From Natranaerofaba carboxydovora (GTDB lineage Bacteria > Bacillota > Natranaerobiia > Natranaerobiales > Natranaerofabaceae), in contig NZ_CP054394.1 in the NCBI RefSeq assembly GCF_022539405.1, forward strand, positions 64,501 to 128,500: a DNA stretch of 64,000 nucleotides. The letters run 5' to 3'. A program made the translations under genes and the position numbers. Shown here one piece after another: positions 35,162 through 44,500 of the stretch. Each line of letters starts with the position of its first letter. The first letter of the stretch is position 1. The notes beneath the pieces are model-generated. The model was not told the origin of the DNA. It saw nothing but the letters and a program-made list of their open reading frames with translations, and did no database searches.

Positions 35162-35770
35162 ATGGGGACTTTATCATTAATAATTTTGGCTTTTGCTGTA
35201 AGTATTGATGGGTTTGCTGCGGGGCTTGCTTACGGCATCAAAAGAATAAAAATTCCTGTAAATTCATTACTGTTAATAAGCATAACATCTGCTCTTGCTA
35301 TATGGGTTTCAATGTCACTTGGAAGAATAGTTGCAGTAATTGTTACACCTAATTTGGCAGAGATTATAGGTGGAATTATACTTGTCATCTTAGGGGGTTG
35401 GTTAGTAGCACAAAATATAAATATCTTAAATTTCAAGGGTGACGATAACCCGCCAAGTAACAAACTACAAGAAATTTTGTCTGAGCCAAGTAAAGCAGAC
35501 TTTGATGGTTCTGGAGTGATCTCTGGCAAGGAAGCATTGATACTGGGTATAGCCCTTGCAATGGATGCTATGGCTGCCGGTTTTGGTGCTTCGCTTATTG
35601 GTTTTCATTCGTTGTGGACTCCTCTTTTTGTTGGGGCTTGCAAATTACTTTTGATACCTTTAGGCATAAAACTAGGCAGAGAATTGATATCAGTAATATC
35701 AAATAAAGTTATAGTATTTTTACCTGGATGTATCTTGATACTTCTTGGAATAGTTAATTTTGTAGCTTAA
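35162..35770 (+). CDS. ytaF: Sporulation membrane protein YtaF
   Basis: 202 aa, about six transmembrane segments in two related halves, each with a D-G/D-A motif (AVSIDGFAAGLAYG; ALAMDAMAAGFGA), the MntP/YtaF arrangement. The central loop DFDGSGVISGKEAL looks like an EF-hand. ATG 35162 has GGGAGGAG; the upstream ATG at 35138 lacks a site. In Bacillus it is a sporulation gene in the same polA-mutM-ytaF-coaE order. Confidence 0.9.
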   Translation: MGTLSLIILAFAVSIDGFAAGLAYGIKRIKIPVNSLLLISITSALAIWVSMSLGRIVAVIVTPNLAEIIGGIILVILGGWLVAQNINILNFKGDDNPPSNKLQEILSEPSKADFDGSGVISGKEALILGIALAMDAMAAGFGASLIGFHSLWTPLFVGACKLLLIPLGIKLGRELISVISNKVIVFLPGCILILLGIVNFVA

Positions 35771-35796
35771 ATTAAATAGAATAGAGGTTTGATAAT

Positions 35797-36393
35797 ATGC
35801 TTATTGGATTGACCGGAGGAATTGCATCAGGAAAATCGCTTGTTGCGACAATTTTGTCTGAGCTGGGAGCAAAAATAATCGATGCTGATTTGATTGCAAA
35901 ACAATTCACCTCTCCCGGCTCTACGATATTATTTGAGATTTGGGAAGAATTTGGTGACGAAGTCATGACACCAGATAAAACTTTGGACAGAGAAAAACTG
36001 GGTAATATTGTTTTCTCATCGCCTGAGAAAAAAAAGAAGCTAGAATCCATTCTTCATCCTTACATAATCACAGAGATAAAAAGAAAAGCAAATGAATTCA
36101 AAGAAACAGATCCTAACACAATTGTAGTAGTGGATGTTCCATTATTATTTGAGGTTGGCCTGGATTCTTTGTTTGATTATGTTTGGGTTGTCTGGGTGGA
36201 TGAAGAGACCCAATTAGAGCGACTAAAAATGCGCGATAATCTTGAAGAAAAAGGAGCACTTGATAGGATAAGGGCCCAAATGGATTTAGATGAGAAAGCT
36301 AAAAAAGCTGATATTGTAATTAACAATACGGGATGTCATGATGAGACTAGAAAACAAGTTGAAAAAGCTTGGAATAATTTATTCGTCAATTGA
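35797..36393 (+). CDS. coaE: Dephospho-CoA kinase
   Basis: 198 aa. P-loop LTGGIASGKS at the N-terminus, then GAKIIDADLIAKQ, LHPYI and VVDVPLLFEVGLDSLFD, all CoaE signatures. It catalyses the last step of coenzyme A synthesis (phosphorylation of the 3' hydroxyl). Normal length. Last gene of the polA-ytaF group; a promoter and tRNA-Leu follow immediately. Confidence 0.96.
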   Translation: MLIGLTGGIASGKSLVATILSELGAKIIDADLIAKQFTSPGSTILFEIWEEFGDEVMTPDKTLDREKLGNIVFSSPEKKKKLESILHPYIITEIKRKANEFKETDPNTIVVVDVPLLFEVGLDSLFDYVWVVWVDEETQLERLKMRDNLEEKGALDRIRAQMDLDEKAKKADIVINNTGCHDETRKQVEKAWNNLFVN

Positions 36394-36406
36394 CGCAATT
36401 AGTCAA

Positions 36407-36435
36407 TTGACATAGGCGAGTGTTCGGGTTATAAT
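36407..36435 (+). promoter_or_regulatory. Consensus sigma-A promoter of tRNA-Leu(GAG)
   Basis: TTGACA (36407-36412), exact 17-bp spacer, TATAAT (36430-36435), about 30 bp before the tRNA 5' end. Perfect hexamers, as expected for a stable RNA gene. Confidence 0.92.
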
Positions 36436-36464
36436 CTATATTGCTTTTGGTATATCGTTAACAT

Positions 36465-36550
36465 GCGGAAGTGGTGGAACAGGCAGACACGCAGTCTTGA
36501 GGGGGCTGTGCCTTATGGGCATGCGGGTTCGAGTCCCGCCTTCCGCACCA
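36465..36550 (+). tRNA. tRNA-Leu(GAG)
   Basis: Acceptor GCGGAAG / CTTCCGC, anticodon stem CAGTC / GGCTG with loop TTGAGGG (anticodon GAG), long variable arm, T-arm GCGGGTTCGAGTCCCGC and an encoded CCA. Confidence 0.95.
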
Positions 36551-36621
36551 TATATTTTGGTTAAGACATAAGTTACCTCGGGTGAGCTTGTGTTTTATTT
36601 TTATATGGAGGTTTTAATTTT

Positions 36622-37545
36622 ATGAAAAAAATATATAAATTAAAGATTTCTTTTTTAATAACCTTATTAGTAGTTATGACACTAGCTACTGCCTGTGTTT
36701 TAGGGGATAAAGGATTGGATAAATCTAAAGGCATATTTTATGAAGTTAGTGACGGGAATAATAAGGCGTACTTATTTGGCTCTGTACATGTGGGTTATGA
36801 GGATATGTATCCTTTAGATGATACTGTGTATGATGTTTTTGATGAATCAGAGGTTCTTGCTTTAGAAGTGGATTTGACAAATATTACAGACATTCAAATT
36901 GGGGAAAAGTTTGCACAATATGGTATGTATCATGACGGTAGGCAGATGACCGATATCGTTTCTGAGGATACCTTTGAAGAAGTTTCAAAACTAGTACAAG
37001 ATTTAGGAATTAATCCTCAAATGTTAAACCAGTTTAAGCCCTGGTATGCAGGATTGATTGTTTCTGAAATATCAGTGGAAAAAGCGGGGCTATCAGAAGA
37101 ATACGGAGTTGAAAACTATTTTATAGAAAAAGCAGAAGATGAAGATATGAAAATTATTGGGCTAGAAACGGTCTCTGATCAGATTGCACCATATACTAAG
37201 CTATCTAGCGAATCCCAGGTTTTGTACTTGGAAGAAACTTTGGATGAAGTGGACGAAGCAGAAGAGAACTTGGGGGAGTTAATTGATTTTTGGAAAAAAG
37301 GTAAAACTGATATCTTTGAAGAGAGTAGATATGAATTAATATACGAGGCTAAAACTGACTCTTTAGGGGAATACCAAAAGGCAATGATGGATGGACGTGA
37401 TAAAGAGATGGCAGGGGAGATAAGTGAGATTTTGGAAGAGGAAGATAACTATTTTTTGGTCGTAGGTTCTTTACATCTAGCTGGAGACAACAGTATAGTC
37501 TGTCAGTTAAGAGACAAAGGATATGAAGTTGAAAATGTTTATTAG
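36622..37545 (+). CDS. TraB/GumN-family lipoprotein
   Basis: 307 aa. Signal peptide with lipobox LATAC (Cys at about 25), so it is a lipoprotein on the outer face of the membrane. The TraB/TIKI fold shows YLFGSVHVGYEDMYPLDDTV, LALEVDLTN, MIGLETVSDQI-type and DRDKEMAGEI-like elements (here MMDGRDKEMAGEI) and a final VVGSLHLAGDNSIV. Members are putative metalloproteases. A terminator follows. Confidence 0.88.
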   Translation: MKKIYKLKISFLITLLVVMTLATACVLGDKGLDKSKGIFYEVSDGNNKAYLFGSVHVGYEDMYPLDDTVYDVFDESEVLALEVDLTNITDIQIGEKFAQYGMYHDGRQMTDIVSEDTFEEVSKLVQDLGINPQMLNQFKPWYAGLIVSEISVEKAGLSEEYGVENYFIEKAEDEDMKIIGLETVSDQIAPYTKLSSESQVLYLEETLDEVDEAEENLGELIDFWKKGKTDIFEESRYELIYEAKTDSLGEYQKAMMDGRDKEMAGEISEILEEEDNYFLVVGSLHLAGDNSIVCQLRDKGYEVENVY

Positions 37546-37570
37546 GAAAAAATATTGCAAAAAATAAAAT

Positions 37571-37626
37571 GAAGGACTGTCCCTCATACAATATATAGAC
37601 TTTGATGAGAGACAGTCCTTTTTTGG
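37571..37626 (+). terminator. Intrinsic terminator
   Basis: AAGGACTGTC / GACAGTCCTT stem with an inner CTCAT / ATGAG pair, followed by six T. Confidence 0.9.
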
Positions 37627-37747
37627 TTTCAAATTCAACTCACAAATACCTCTGCAAAAAATATTATAGAATGAAGAAATAAATAAAGGACTTTGGGAAT
37701 CATATTAAATGACAAATAAAATATTATTTGATTTCAGAGGTGGTCAT

Positions 37748-37996
37748 ATGTATGAAGAAGATTATGAAGTCTATAAAGCAACGACTACAAAGAAAGCGAT
37801 AATATCTCGTCTTCTTCAAGATGAATTTGAAACCATATTTGTAAATAATTCAGATTATAGTATTTTTGATACAATTAACTATTTAGAATATCTAGGTGAA
37901 ACGAAATGGAAACTAAAAGACAACGGACTGGTTTGTAAAGCTGTTAATTATCAACCAGCACTATCGGAAGTTACTGTTATTGAATTATGGCGATAG
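37748..37996 (+). CDS. Unknown 82-aa protein
   Basis: The ATG at 37748 has AGAGGTGG six bases upstream; an upstream ATG at 37709 has no site. The product starts YEEDYEVYKATTTKKAIISR and ends TVIELWR. Acidic, soluble, no family recognised. Lies between the TraB-type gene and spoVS (convergent). Confidence 0.55.
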   Translation: MYEEDYEVYKATTTKKAIISRLLQDEFETIFVNNSDYSIFDTINYLEYLGETKWKLKDNGLVCKAVNYQPALSEVTVIELWR

Positions 37997-38012
37997 CCCT
38001 GTTTATTAAGGT

Positions 38013-38276
38013 TTAACGGCTTTCAATAAATAGTTTTACTGCAGTTCTTTCTTCGCCTTCTATCTCTACATCAGTAAATCCTGGTATGAAAATTAGGTCG
38101 ATCCCGCTTGGAGCAACATATCCTCTTGCGATTGCTATAGCTTTAATTGCCTGGTTTACAGCCCCTGCACCTATGGCTTGCACTTCAACTTTCCCCTTTT
38201 CTCTCATCGATCCCGCTATAGCTCCTGCTACTGAGTTTGCATTAGACTTAGCTGAAACTTTTAATACTTCTGTCAT
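38013..38276 (-). CDS. spoVS: Stage V sporulation protein S
   Basis: 87 aa. ATG at 38276 behind AGGAGGTG. Highly conserved SpoVS sequence: EVLKVSAKSNANSVAGAIAG, then VEVQAIGAGAVNQAIKAIAI, GYVAPSGIDLIFIPGFTDVE. A small Alba-like nucleic-acid-binding protein needed for sporulation progress. A clear mark of an endospore former. Confidence 0.95.
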   Translation of the reverse strand: MTEVLKVSAKSNANSVAGAIAGSMREKGKVEVQAIGAGAVNQAIKAIAIARGYVAPSGIDLIFIPGFTDVEIEGEERTAVKLFIESR

Positions 38277-38427
38277 TAATAGCACCTCCTGATTTAGTAA
38301 CTCTAAATGTTATAATACTACATTCTACCGGTTTATGTAAAAATTCTTCATTAAATTAATTTTTCCTTTATTAAACAAAAAACTTTTAGAAAAATTTTAT
38401 TCTGGTAATTTTAGAATTATAACTAAC

Positions 38428-40629
38428 TTAGCTCATTTCTTTTTCCACAATTTCAATTTCTTCTTTGTTTAACCCATATAGATCATAAACCATTTGGTTT
38501 AACTCATTATTAGTATTCTCAATTTCTTTTTTTATGTTTTCTCGTTGGTTTTGATTTAGTGTATTACCATAAAAATTTTTATATAGGTCTATCATTTTTT
38601 GAGACTTCTCTGATATAAGTTTATTTTGTTTTTCATTAGGACAGACAAATGGTAGCGTACGTAGATATTTGATTTTTACCTGAGGGAAAGTTCTTTCTTT
38701 TTCAAGTACCTTTTGCTGGTAGATGAAATTTATATATTTCGAGTTTAACAAAGCAAGGGCGTAAAGCAGGCTAAAATCAACATTACAATTAACACTACTT
38801 TCTTCTTTCTTTATTGCCCCATGCAAACTTTTGCCAAAAAACCCTTCGAAGTCCATATAAGCAGCTCTTATTTTATCTGAAGTTTGCCTCCAGATGATTT
38901 TTTCGGGAGCTTTAAATATTGTTTCATTAAAGCGAACCCATTCTTTACCCTGTAAAATATTTTTGTACGAACTTCTAAACCATTTAGTTATATTATTGTC
39001 TAAATACCATCCTTCTGGTTTGATATTTTTTCCTATGTAAAAAGGAGTGTCATATATATCATCTTTATACTCACTAAAAAGCCTTTGCGGTAGATCGCTT
39101 TTTCCTTTGCCTGCTTTGCCGGCACCGGGTGATGCATATTGAACGCCTGCATCTTTGATTAAAAGTACATCATCGAAGGTTACACCAGTGTTTTTTATGA
39201 CATCCATTTTTTTCTTTACATCATATTTTTGACTATAATCTATATTTAAGATTAAATCAGGCAATTCTTCTCTTGGTTTAATACTGTAATCAATTATCAA
39301 TGGAATAATAGTATTATTTGCAGTTTTTTTAAGAGTCATAATACAACAGGGAAGTTCTACATTGCTAAAAATATCTTCCCCGAGGTTAACTATGTAATGT
39401 TCATACTTTAGTACCATTTCTTTTATATCTTCATATTTAGATTGGTACAAAAATGAGTTTGGAATTACAAATCCCAAATAACCAGAGTCTTTAAGCAGTG
39501 ATATAGAAAGATCGATAAAGATTTTGTAGGTATCTTTGTGCCCTCTGGTAGACTTTGGGTATCTTTTCTTGAGCCAGCTGCTTATATTATCAATGTTGGC
39601 TCCCCAGGGGGGGTTGCCAATCACTACATCGAATCCTTTTTCCCCTATATTAGAAAACTGTTTGTTCCATTCAAAGGCTTTATCCCCTGCTATTTCCTGG
39701 TCATCAACTAGAGCATCCCCGCATTTTATGTTAGCATCAAGGGTTAGAAGTTTTTCCCGGGTTGGAAGTTTTTCTCTATTATTGGCTATCTTTAACCAAA
39801 ATGTTAATTTAGTTATTTCAACTGATTCTTTGTTTACATCGACTCCATAAAGGTTATTACAGAGAATAATATCCTGATAGGCGCATGTATTAAATACACT
39901 TGAGTGATCCTTTTGCAATCGAGAGACCTGCTCATGTATCCACCTATACTCTTCTAAGAGAAAATCAAAAGTTTGAATCAAAAAGGCACCTGAGCCACAG
40001 GCTGGGTCAAGTATTTTAACCTGTTTTAACTTTTCTTCGTAATCTTTATAAAAATCAATTAGCTGCTTTCTATAATTTTCTTTTGTTTGCAAACAATCTG
40101 TCGATTCAAGTTTTAGTAGAAGCTTTTCTAAGCCAAGATCTTTTTTGATTTCATCAAGATACTTGCCAAGGGAATTTTTTACTATATATTTGGTTATGTA
40201 TACAGGAGTGTAATAAATACCGTCTTTTTTTCGCTTTGATTGCTGTTTGTCGTAATCTTTGTTTTGGATATCAGCTTTAAGCTTTTCTAGATCTGAAATA
40301 GATTGCTCAAAAATATGTCCTAATACATCAACATCAAGGTCATTTTTAAAATCATAGTTTATAAGGGTATCTATCTTATTGAAATATCGGTCTCCATCAT
40401 TTATATTTAATTTGTTCAAAGCTTCATCGGGTCTAAAAAGTTTAAAAGCGCTATTATTAAGTGCCCCTAGATCCTTGCAAAAGCTAAAAAATATTGATCT
40501 ATCTAAATATTTTTGTGCCTTCTCAAGAAGAAGAATTTCGTTGTAGTCCGGGTTATTTTCCTTGAGCTCTTCAAACAGTTTGATTCTTAAATCCCTATAT
40601 CTGTTGTAAAATTTGACAGGTATGCTCAT
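38428..40629 (-). CDS. Type IIG-like restriction-methylation protein
   Basis: 733 aa, N6-adenine methylase of the Eco57I class. Motif I is KILDPACGSGAFLIQTFDFL (about 205), then LYGVDVNKESVEITKLTFWL, motif IV DVVIGNPPWG (about 335), and the specificity half to the end (LPFVCPNEKQNKLI). It starts abruptly at VKFYNRYRDLRIKLFEEL, a segment that lies internally in full-length Type IIG enzymes after a PD-(D/E)xK nuclease. That nuclease is not found upstream. Likely truncated or a methylase-only form. No partner gene nearby. Confidence 0.82.
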   Translation of the reverse strand: MSIPVKFYNRYRDLRIKLFEELKENNPDYNEILLLEKAQKYLDRSIFFSFCKDLGALNNSAFKLFRPDEALNKLNINDGDRYFNKIDTLINYDFKNDLDVDVLGHIFEQSISDLEKLKADIQNKDYDKQQSKRKKDGIYYTPVYITKYIVKNSLGKYLDEIKKDLGLEKLLLKLESTDCLQTKENYRKQLIDFYKDYEEKLKQVKILDPACGSGAFLIQTFDFLLEEYRWIHEQVSRLQKDHSSVFNTCAYQDIILCNNLYGVDVNKESVEITKLTFWLKIANNREKLPTREKLLTLDANIKCGDALVDDQEIAGDKAFEWNKQFSNIGEKGFDVVIGNPPWGANIDNISSWLKKRYPKSTRGHKDTYKIFIDLSISLLKDSGYLGFVIPNSFLYQSKYEDIKEMVLKYEHYIVNLGEDIFSNVELPCCIMTLKKTANNTIIPLIIDYSIKPREELPDLILNIDYSQKYDVKKKMDVIKNTGVTFDDVLLIKDAGVQYASPGAGKAGKGKSDLPQRLFSEYKDDIYDTPFYIGKNIKPEGWYLDNNITKWFRSSYKNILQGKEWVRFNETIFKAPEKIIWRQTSDKIRAAYMDFEGFFGKSLHGAIKKEESSVNCNVDFSLLYALALLNSKYINFIYQQKVLEKERTFPQVKIKYLRTLPFVCPNEKQNKLISEKSQKMIDLYKNFYGNTLNQNQRENIKKEIENTNNELNQMVYDLYGLNKEEIEIVEKEMS

Positions 40630-40810
40630 ATTTGCACATTTTGCTCCTTTTTATCTACCTTTTTGGTATAGAGACAGCTAGAGACAGCTCGCGTTTGTCT
40701 CAACTTGCTATTTAGCGGTAGTTTTCTATTTTCTGCTGGTTTTAGATAATTCTATTATTATATGTCATTTTCCTCTATGTTTTTTGTAAGCTGATAAAAA
40801 AAATATTAAA

Positions 40811-40854
40811 AAAAAGCAGCAGTTTAAATCATGGGATTTTACTGCTGCTTTTAA
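40811..40854. terminator. Bidirectional terminator
   Basis: AAAAGCAGCAGT / ACTGCTGCTTTT stem with inner AAATC / GATTT, A-run left and T-run right. Ends the arsenite transporter transcript (minus). Confidence 0.85.
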
Positions 40855-40897
40855 ATATTTTTTGAGTTTTTATGTTGGAATTATAATGATTTTATGA

Positions 40898-41948
40898 TTA
40901 GGACTTTCTTTTCTTTGGGAACCAATCTTGAGTTTTTAGACATAATTGAACTAAAATCAGCATAATTGGTACTTCGATTAGCATACCCGTTACAGCTGCA
41001 AGGGTTGCCCCTGAATCTATACCAAAGATAGATATAGCCATAGCAATAGCTACTTCAAAGTGATTACTAGCAGCAATCTGGGCAGTAGGTGCAGCATCTT
41101 CATAGGTAAGACCAATTTTCTTAGAGACAAAATAACCGATCCCGAATATAGCAAATATCTGAATAGTTAATGGAATTAAAATAAACAGTACAAGCATTGG
41201 ACTAGAAAGAATGATCCCTGATTGAGGTGCTATAATTGCTACAATAGTAAATAATAAGGCCGCAGGGGATACGTAGTGGAGTTTATCTGTGAATTCTTTA
41301 AAGGCCTTTTCACCTTTTGTGTACAGCAACCTTTGCCTGGTATAATATCCTGCAACCAGGGGTATACCTACATATGCCAAGACGCCAAAGGCCACCCTGG
41401 CAATCGGGACTGGAACATCAGCTACTGGTAGCAATAAAAGGGCAAGAGGTCCGTAAAGAACCACCATTGTCAGTGAGTTGATAGCAACCATTACTACCAC
41501 GTGACCCATGTTACCTCTTGACAAGTACCCCCATACCAGAACCATGGCTGTACAAGGGGCTATCCCCAAAAGAATCATTCCTGCCATGATTTCGCCGCCT
41601 AGCTCATAACCAACAACTCCACTTAACAATACTCTGAAAAAGAACCAGGCTATAAAAGCCATTGTAAAGGGTTTTACTAACCAATTTAGAATCAGGGTAG
41701 TGGTAAGGGGTTTGACTGATTTGCCAGCCTTGATAATTTCCTTAAAGTCCGTCTGGACCATAATAGGATAGATCATTAAAAATAGTGCAATTGCTACTAT
41801 AGCAGGGTAGCCTGCTATTTCAAAAGCCTCAAAAAATGCCGCTATCTGTGGAAATGTTTCTCCAAGGATTAGTCCTAATATAATACATATACCAACCCAG
41901 ACAGTGAGATATCTTTCAAAAAAAACCTAAGCCTTTTCCTTCAGACAT
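40898..41948 (-). pseudogene. ACR3-family arsenite efflux permease, frameshifted
   Basis: The natural start is the ATG at 41948 (GGAGGATC upstream): [10 protein letters not shown], then TGA. A run of eight T (41918-41925) shifts the frame. With seven, the protein continues [19 protein letters not shown] into the long intact frame that starts at 41776 ([60 protein letters not shown]), a typical 10-TM ACR3 permease. The single-base defect may be fixed or may vary in the population. Downstream of arsR. Confidence 0.85.
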
Positions 41949-41988
41949 TTTTGATCCTCCTTCGCTAGTTATTTTTGTATTTTGAGAG

Positions 41989-42366
41989 TTAAGAGTTAAA
42001 ACACACCTTGCCGTTTTTTAAGTCATCGCAGGTATATCCTTTGTCCTTGTAACTAGATAGCCTTTTGTAATCTTCTTGACATTGTTCAAGCTTGCTAGAG
42101 GCAGAATTTAAAACTTGTTTGACAAAAGGATATTCTTTAGTCTTTTCTTCGTTTATGTTGTAATAGACATATTTGGCCGCTTTGTAATATTGAAGGATAC
42201 CTGCATTGGTCAGCTTGTTAAGATGTCTTGATACATTTGACTGGCCTATCTCCAACAAAATTTCTAGTTCACAAACACAAAGATCACCGTATTGTAGCAA
42301 ATTAAGGATACGTAAACGATTTTCATCTGACAAAGCTTTCAATATTTTCATTAAATTTGATTCCAT
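41989..42366 (-). CDS. arsR: ArsR-family arsenic-responsive repressor
   Basis: 125 aa from the ATG at 42366 (GAGGGGTGG upstream). The winged HTH contains GDLCVCELEILLEIGQSNVS, in which the C-V-C pair is the metalloid site at the start of the DNA-binding helix. Further cysteines lie in the tail (CQEDYK, YTCDDL, VCFNS). It probably represses its own operon with the ACR3 gene in the absence of arsenite. Confidence 0.93.
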   Translation of the reverse strand: MESNLMKILKALSDENRLRILNLLQYGDLCVCELEILLEIGQSNVSRHLNKLTNAGILQYYKAAKYVYYNINEEKTKEYPFVKQVLNSASSKLEQCQEDYKRLSSYKDKGYTCDDLKNGKVCFNS

Positions 42367-42382
42367 CACATACCACCCCTCG

Positions 42383-42400
42383 TATGATCGTTTGATCATA
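42383..42400. promoter_or_regulatory. ArsR operator
   Basis: Perfect palindrome TATGATCGTTTGATCATA (ATGATC-4-GATCAT type) between the arsR promoter and start codon, close to where transcription would begin. Typical location for ArsR binding. Confidence 0.75.
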
Positions 42401-42415
42401 TTGGCCTCTGATAAT

Positions 42416-42445
42416 ATATTACTACTAGTCTTAGTCTGGTGTCAA
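42416..42445 (-). promoter_or_regulatory. ars operon promoter
   Basis: Minus strand TTGACA (42445-42440), 18-bp spacer, TAATAT (42421-42416). The operator lies just downstream. Confidence 0.8.
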
Positions 42446-42645
42446 CCCCCCGTTTGAAGCTTGTTTTATTGCTCCTTTCCTAATCCTCATACAAATGACA
42501 ATTTTTGAATTGAATCCACACCAGTCTTTGTGTTTACACACTGGACATGGCTGATCTGAAGAAACTTTTTGCAACGGTTCCCTAATGAGTTATGTATGAG
42601 GGGGCAAAGGTATGTAAGCGGAGATTTTATATGAAGTTAAAAGAA

Positions 42646-42674
42646 TTGTTACTATTTCGTATGTAATTTATAAT
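42646..42674 (+). promoter_or_regulatory. Promoter of the YcxB-like gene
   Basis: TTGTTA, 17-bp spacer, TATAAT, about 30 bp before the start codon at 42705. Confidence 0.7.
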
Positions 42675-42704
42675 ATTATTGATATATTTTTAGGGGGGAG
42701 TGTA

Positions 42705-43211
42705 ATGAAAAAACATGAAGTAGAGACAGAACTTATTCTTGAAGGCAACATAACAACTAAAGAATATATAGAGTTTCGTTATTTTAATCAACGACGACTT
42801 CTTTTAAGTGTAATTGCAGCTTTTACATTATTAATATTTGTTTTATATTTATTATCAACTGCAGGCTTATTTAGAAGTTTAATGATTTCAATTTCTTGTA
42901 TGGCAGTTATGTATATTGCCATGCGGTTACTGTTTTTATATGTTCCAAAAAAGGAACTAGAGAAAGATAAACTGTTACGAGAAAAAATGCAATATGTGAT
43001 TAACAAAGATGGAATAATTCAAAAGGTTAAGGATAAGTCTCGTACTGATTTAACCTGGAAAGATCTTAGTTTTATTAAAGAACTATCAAATTCTTTTGTA
43101 ATATACTTACCAAGAAAACAGGCTTTTTTAATACCTAAAAGTTTTTTTAAGTCGAAGCAAGAAGAGGATATTTTTAGAGAAATTGTTCAAAGAAATTTAA
43201 AAATTATGTAA
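42705..43211 (+). CDS. YcxB-like membrane protein
   Basis: 168 aa. Two adjacent transmembrane helices (about residues 33-75) follow a short N-terminal part. The C-terminal cytoplasmic domain (VINKDGIIQKVKDKSRTDLT, WKDLSFIKELSNSFVIYLPR, FLIPKSFF) matches the YcxB-type domain. The function of this family is unknown. Single-gene unit with its own promoter and a terminator after it. Confidence 0.8.
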   Translation: MKKHEVETELILEGNITTKEYIEFRYFNQRRLLLSVIAAFTLLIFVLYLLSTAGLFRSLMISISCMAVMYIAMRLLFLYVPKKELEKDKLLREKMQYVINKDGIIQKVKDKSRTDLTWKDLSFIKELSNSFVIYLPRKQAFLIPKSFFKSKQEEDIFREIVQRNLKIM

Positions 43212-43266
43212 GCCACCACGTGTCTTTTGAGTAGAGGAAAGGTGATAACAATAAAACAATAAAAAA

Positions 43267-43287
43267 GAGACGGTTCTAAACCGTCTC
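43267..43287 (+). terminator. Terminator-like hairpin
   Basis: GAGACGGTT / AACCGTCTC with a CTA loop, followed by CCTCTAG and no T-run; an A-run precedes it. It may end transcripts from the tRNA-Arg side (minus strand) or from the YcxB-like gene. Confidence 0.6.
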
Positions 43288-43425
43288 CCTCTAGTATACT
43301 ATGTATTTATTTTTGTGCCATATTTGTGGCATAGTTTCACTGAAGAATATCTTCTTAACCCCTATTTTTTTACAAAAAATGCGAGCCTCAAATCGGTTTG
43401 AAGCCCACCATAATAGACTTTATCA

Positions 43426-43501
<76 letters not shown>

Positions 43502-43519
43502 ACTGGCATTTCTCTTCAT

Positions 43520-43548
43520 ATTATAACTACTCCGTATATAGTTTGCAA
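43520..43548 (-). promoter_or_regulatory. Promoter of tRNA-Arg
   Basis: Minus strand TTGCAA, 17-bp spacer, TATAAT; the -10 box is about 19 bp before the tRNA. Confidence 0.75.
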
Positions 43549-43674
43549 ATAAGACATAAGACCACTTAACTTTGGTGCTTAACTTTGCTATATCAGTCAA
43601 TGTTTTTATTATCTCACTTTTTTTGTTCGCTGGCATATTCTATAGTGAAACCAACAAAGTGGAGGTGTAATAAA

Positions 43675-44295
43675 ATGAGTTATCATAAGAAGCGCCCAAG
43701 AAAATGCGACGGATTTTTATATACAGTGAAACCAGGAGACACATTGTTCTTAATCGCTAAAAAATTTAGTGTTAGCTTAAATGATTTAATCAAAGCTAAT
43801 CCTCAGATAAAAAATCCTGATATGATTTTCCCTGGGCAGGAGATTTGTATACCTAAAGAAGAACCAGAACCGGATGAAGTGCCAGAAGTGCTGTCTGTCG
43901 AATTTTTGGATAGGAAGGGAAGGGAACTTCCTGAAAGAAGAGGTTTTGTAAAATTAGATAAAAGAACCACCGTTGTTGTAGAATTCTCTAAACCTGTAGA
44001 CGAAGTGTTCTTCCTCTTCATTCCTAAATATGAAGACAATATTGAAGAGATCGTACTTCTTGAATCCGTAGATGCTATGGGCGAAGAAGTTGTAGAATTT
44101 GAATGGGAAGTTCCTGACAAGATCAAAGGATATTTATTCGTGATTGGCTGTCAGGATGATGTATGTGGAAGATCAGAAAACTTTGGAGTAATAAGAAAGA
44201 GGAGAAGAAAAAGAAGGAGAAAAAGAGATAACCCAAGTGGATTAGAAGAAGATGTAATGGACGACTTTGATTACGAAGATGGCCTTGACTACTAA
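43675..44295 (+). CDS. LysM-domain protein (spore-coat type)
   Basis: 206 aa from the ATG at 43675 (GGAGGTG upstream). One LysM domain at residues 14-60 (FLYTVKPGDTLFLIAKKFSV, LNDLIKANPQIKNPDMIFPG) binds peptidoglycan glycans. A beta-rich domain follows (VPEVLSVEFLDRKG onward), then a very basic stretch (RKRRRKRRRKRDN) and an acidic Asp/Tyr tail. No signal peptide, as in SafA/coat-associated LysM proteins made in the mother cell. Role inferred. Confidence 0.8.
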   Translation: MSYHKKRPRKCDGFLYTVKPGDTLFLIAKKFSVSLNDLIKANPQIKNPDMIFPGQEICIPKEEPEPDEVPEVLSVEFLDRKGRELPERRGFVKLDKRTTVVVEFSKPVDEVFFLFIPKYEDNIEEIVLLESVDAMGEEVVEFEWEVPDKIKGYLFVIGCQDDVCGRSENFGVIRKRRRKRRRKRDNPSGLEEDVMDDFDYEDGLDY

Positions 44296-44342
44296 GATGA
44301 TTATTAAAAATTAGTTCAAAAATAAAGCAGTTACTTTATCCA

Positions 44343-44383
44343 AACCGCTTTTATATTAATTTTAATATAAAAGCGGTTTTTTG
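44343..44383 (+). terminator. Intrinsic terminator
   Basis: AACCGCTTTTATATTAA / TTAATATAAAAGCGGTT stem followed by TTTTT. Confidence 0.92.
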
Positions 44384-44500
44384 TTGTTTAAAATTGATAT
44401 TATTAACCTTTTTAAAAAAGGAATTTCTAAAAAAGTGCAGAATAAGTTATTTAGTCTATATTTATCTAATCAAAAACTAATATGGAAAAGGAGGAATAAG

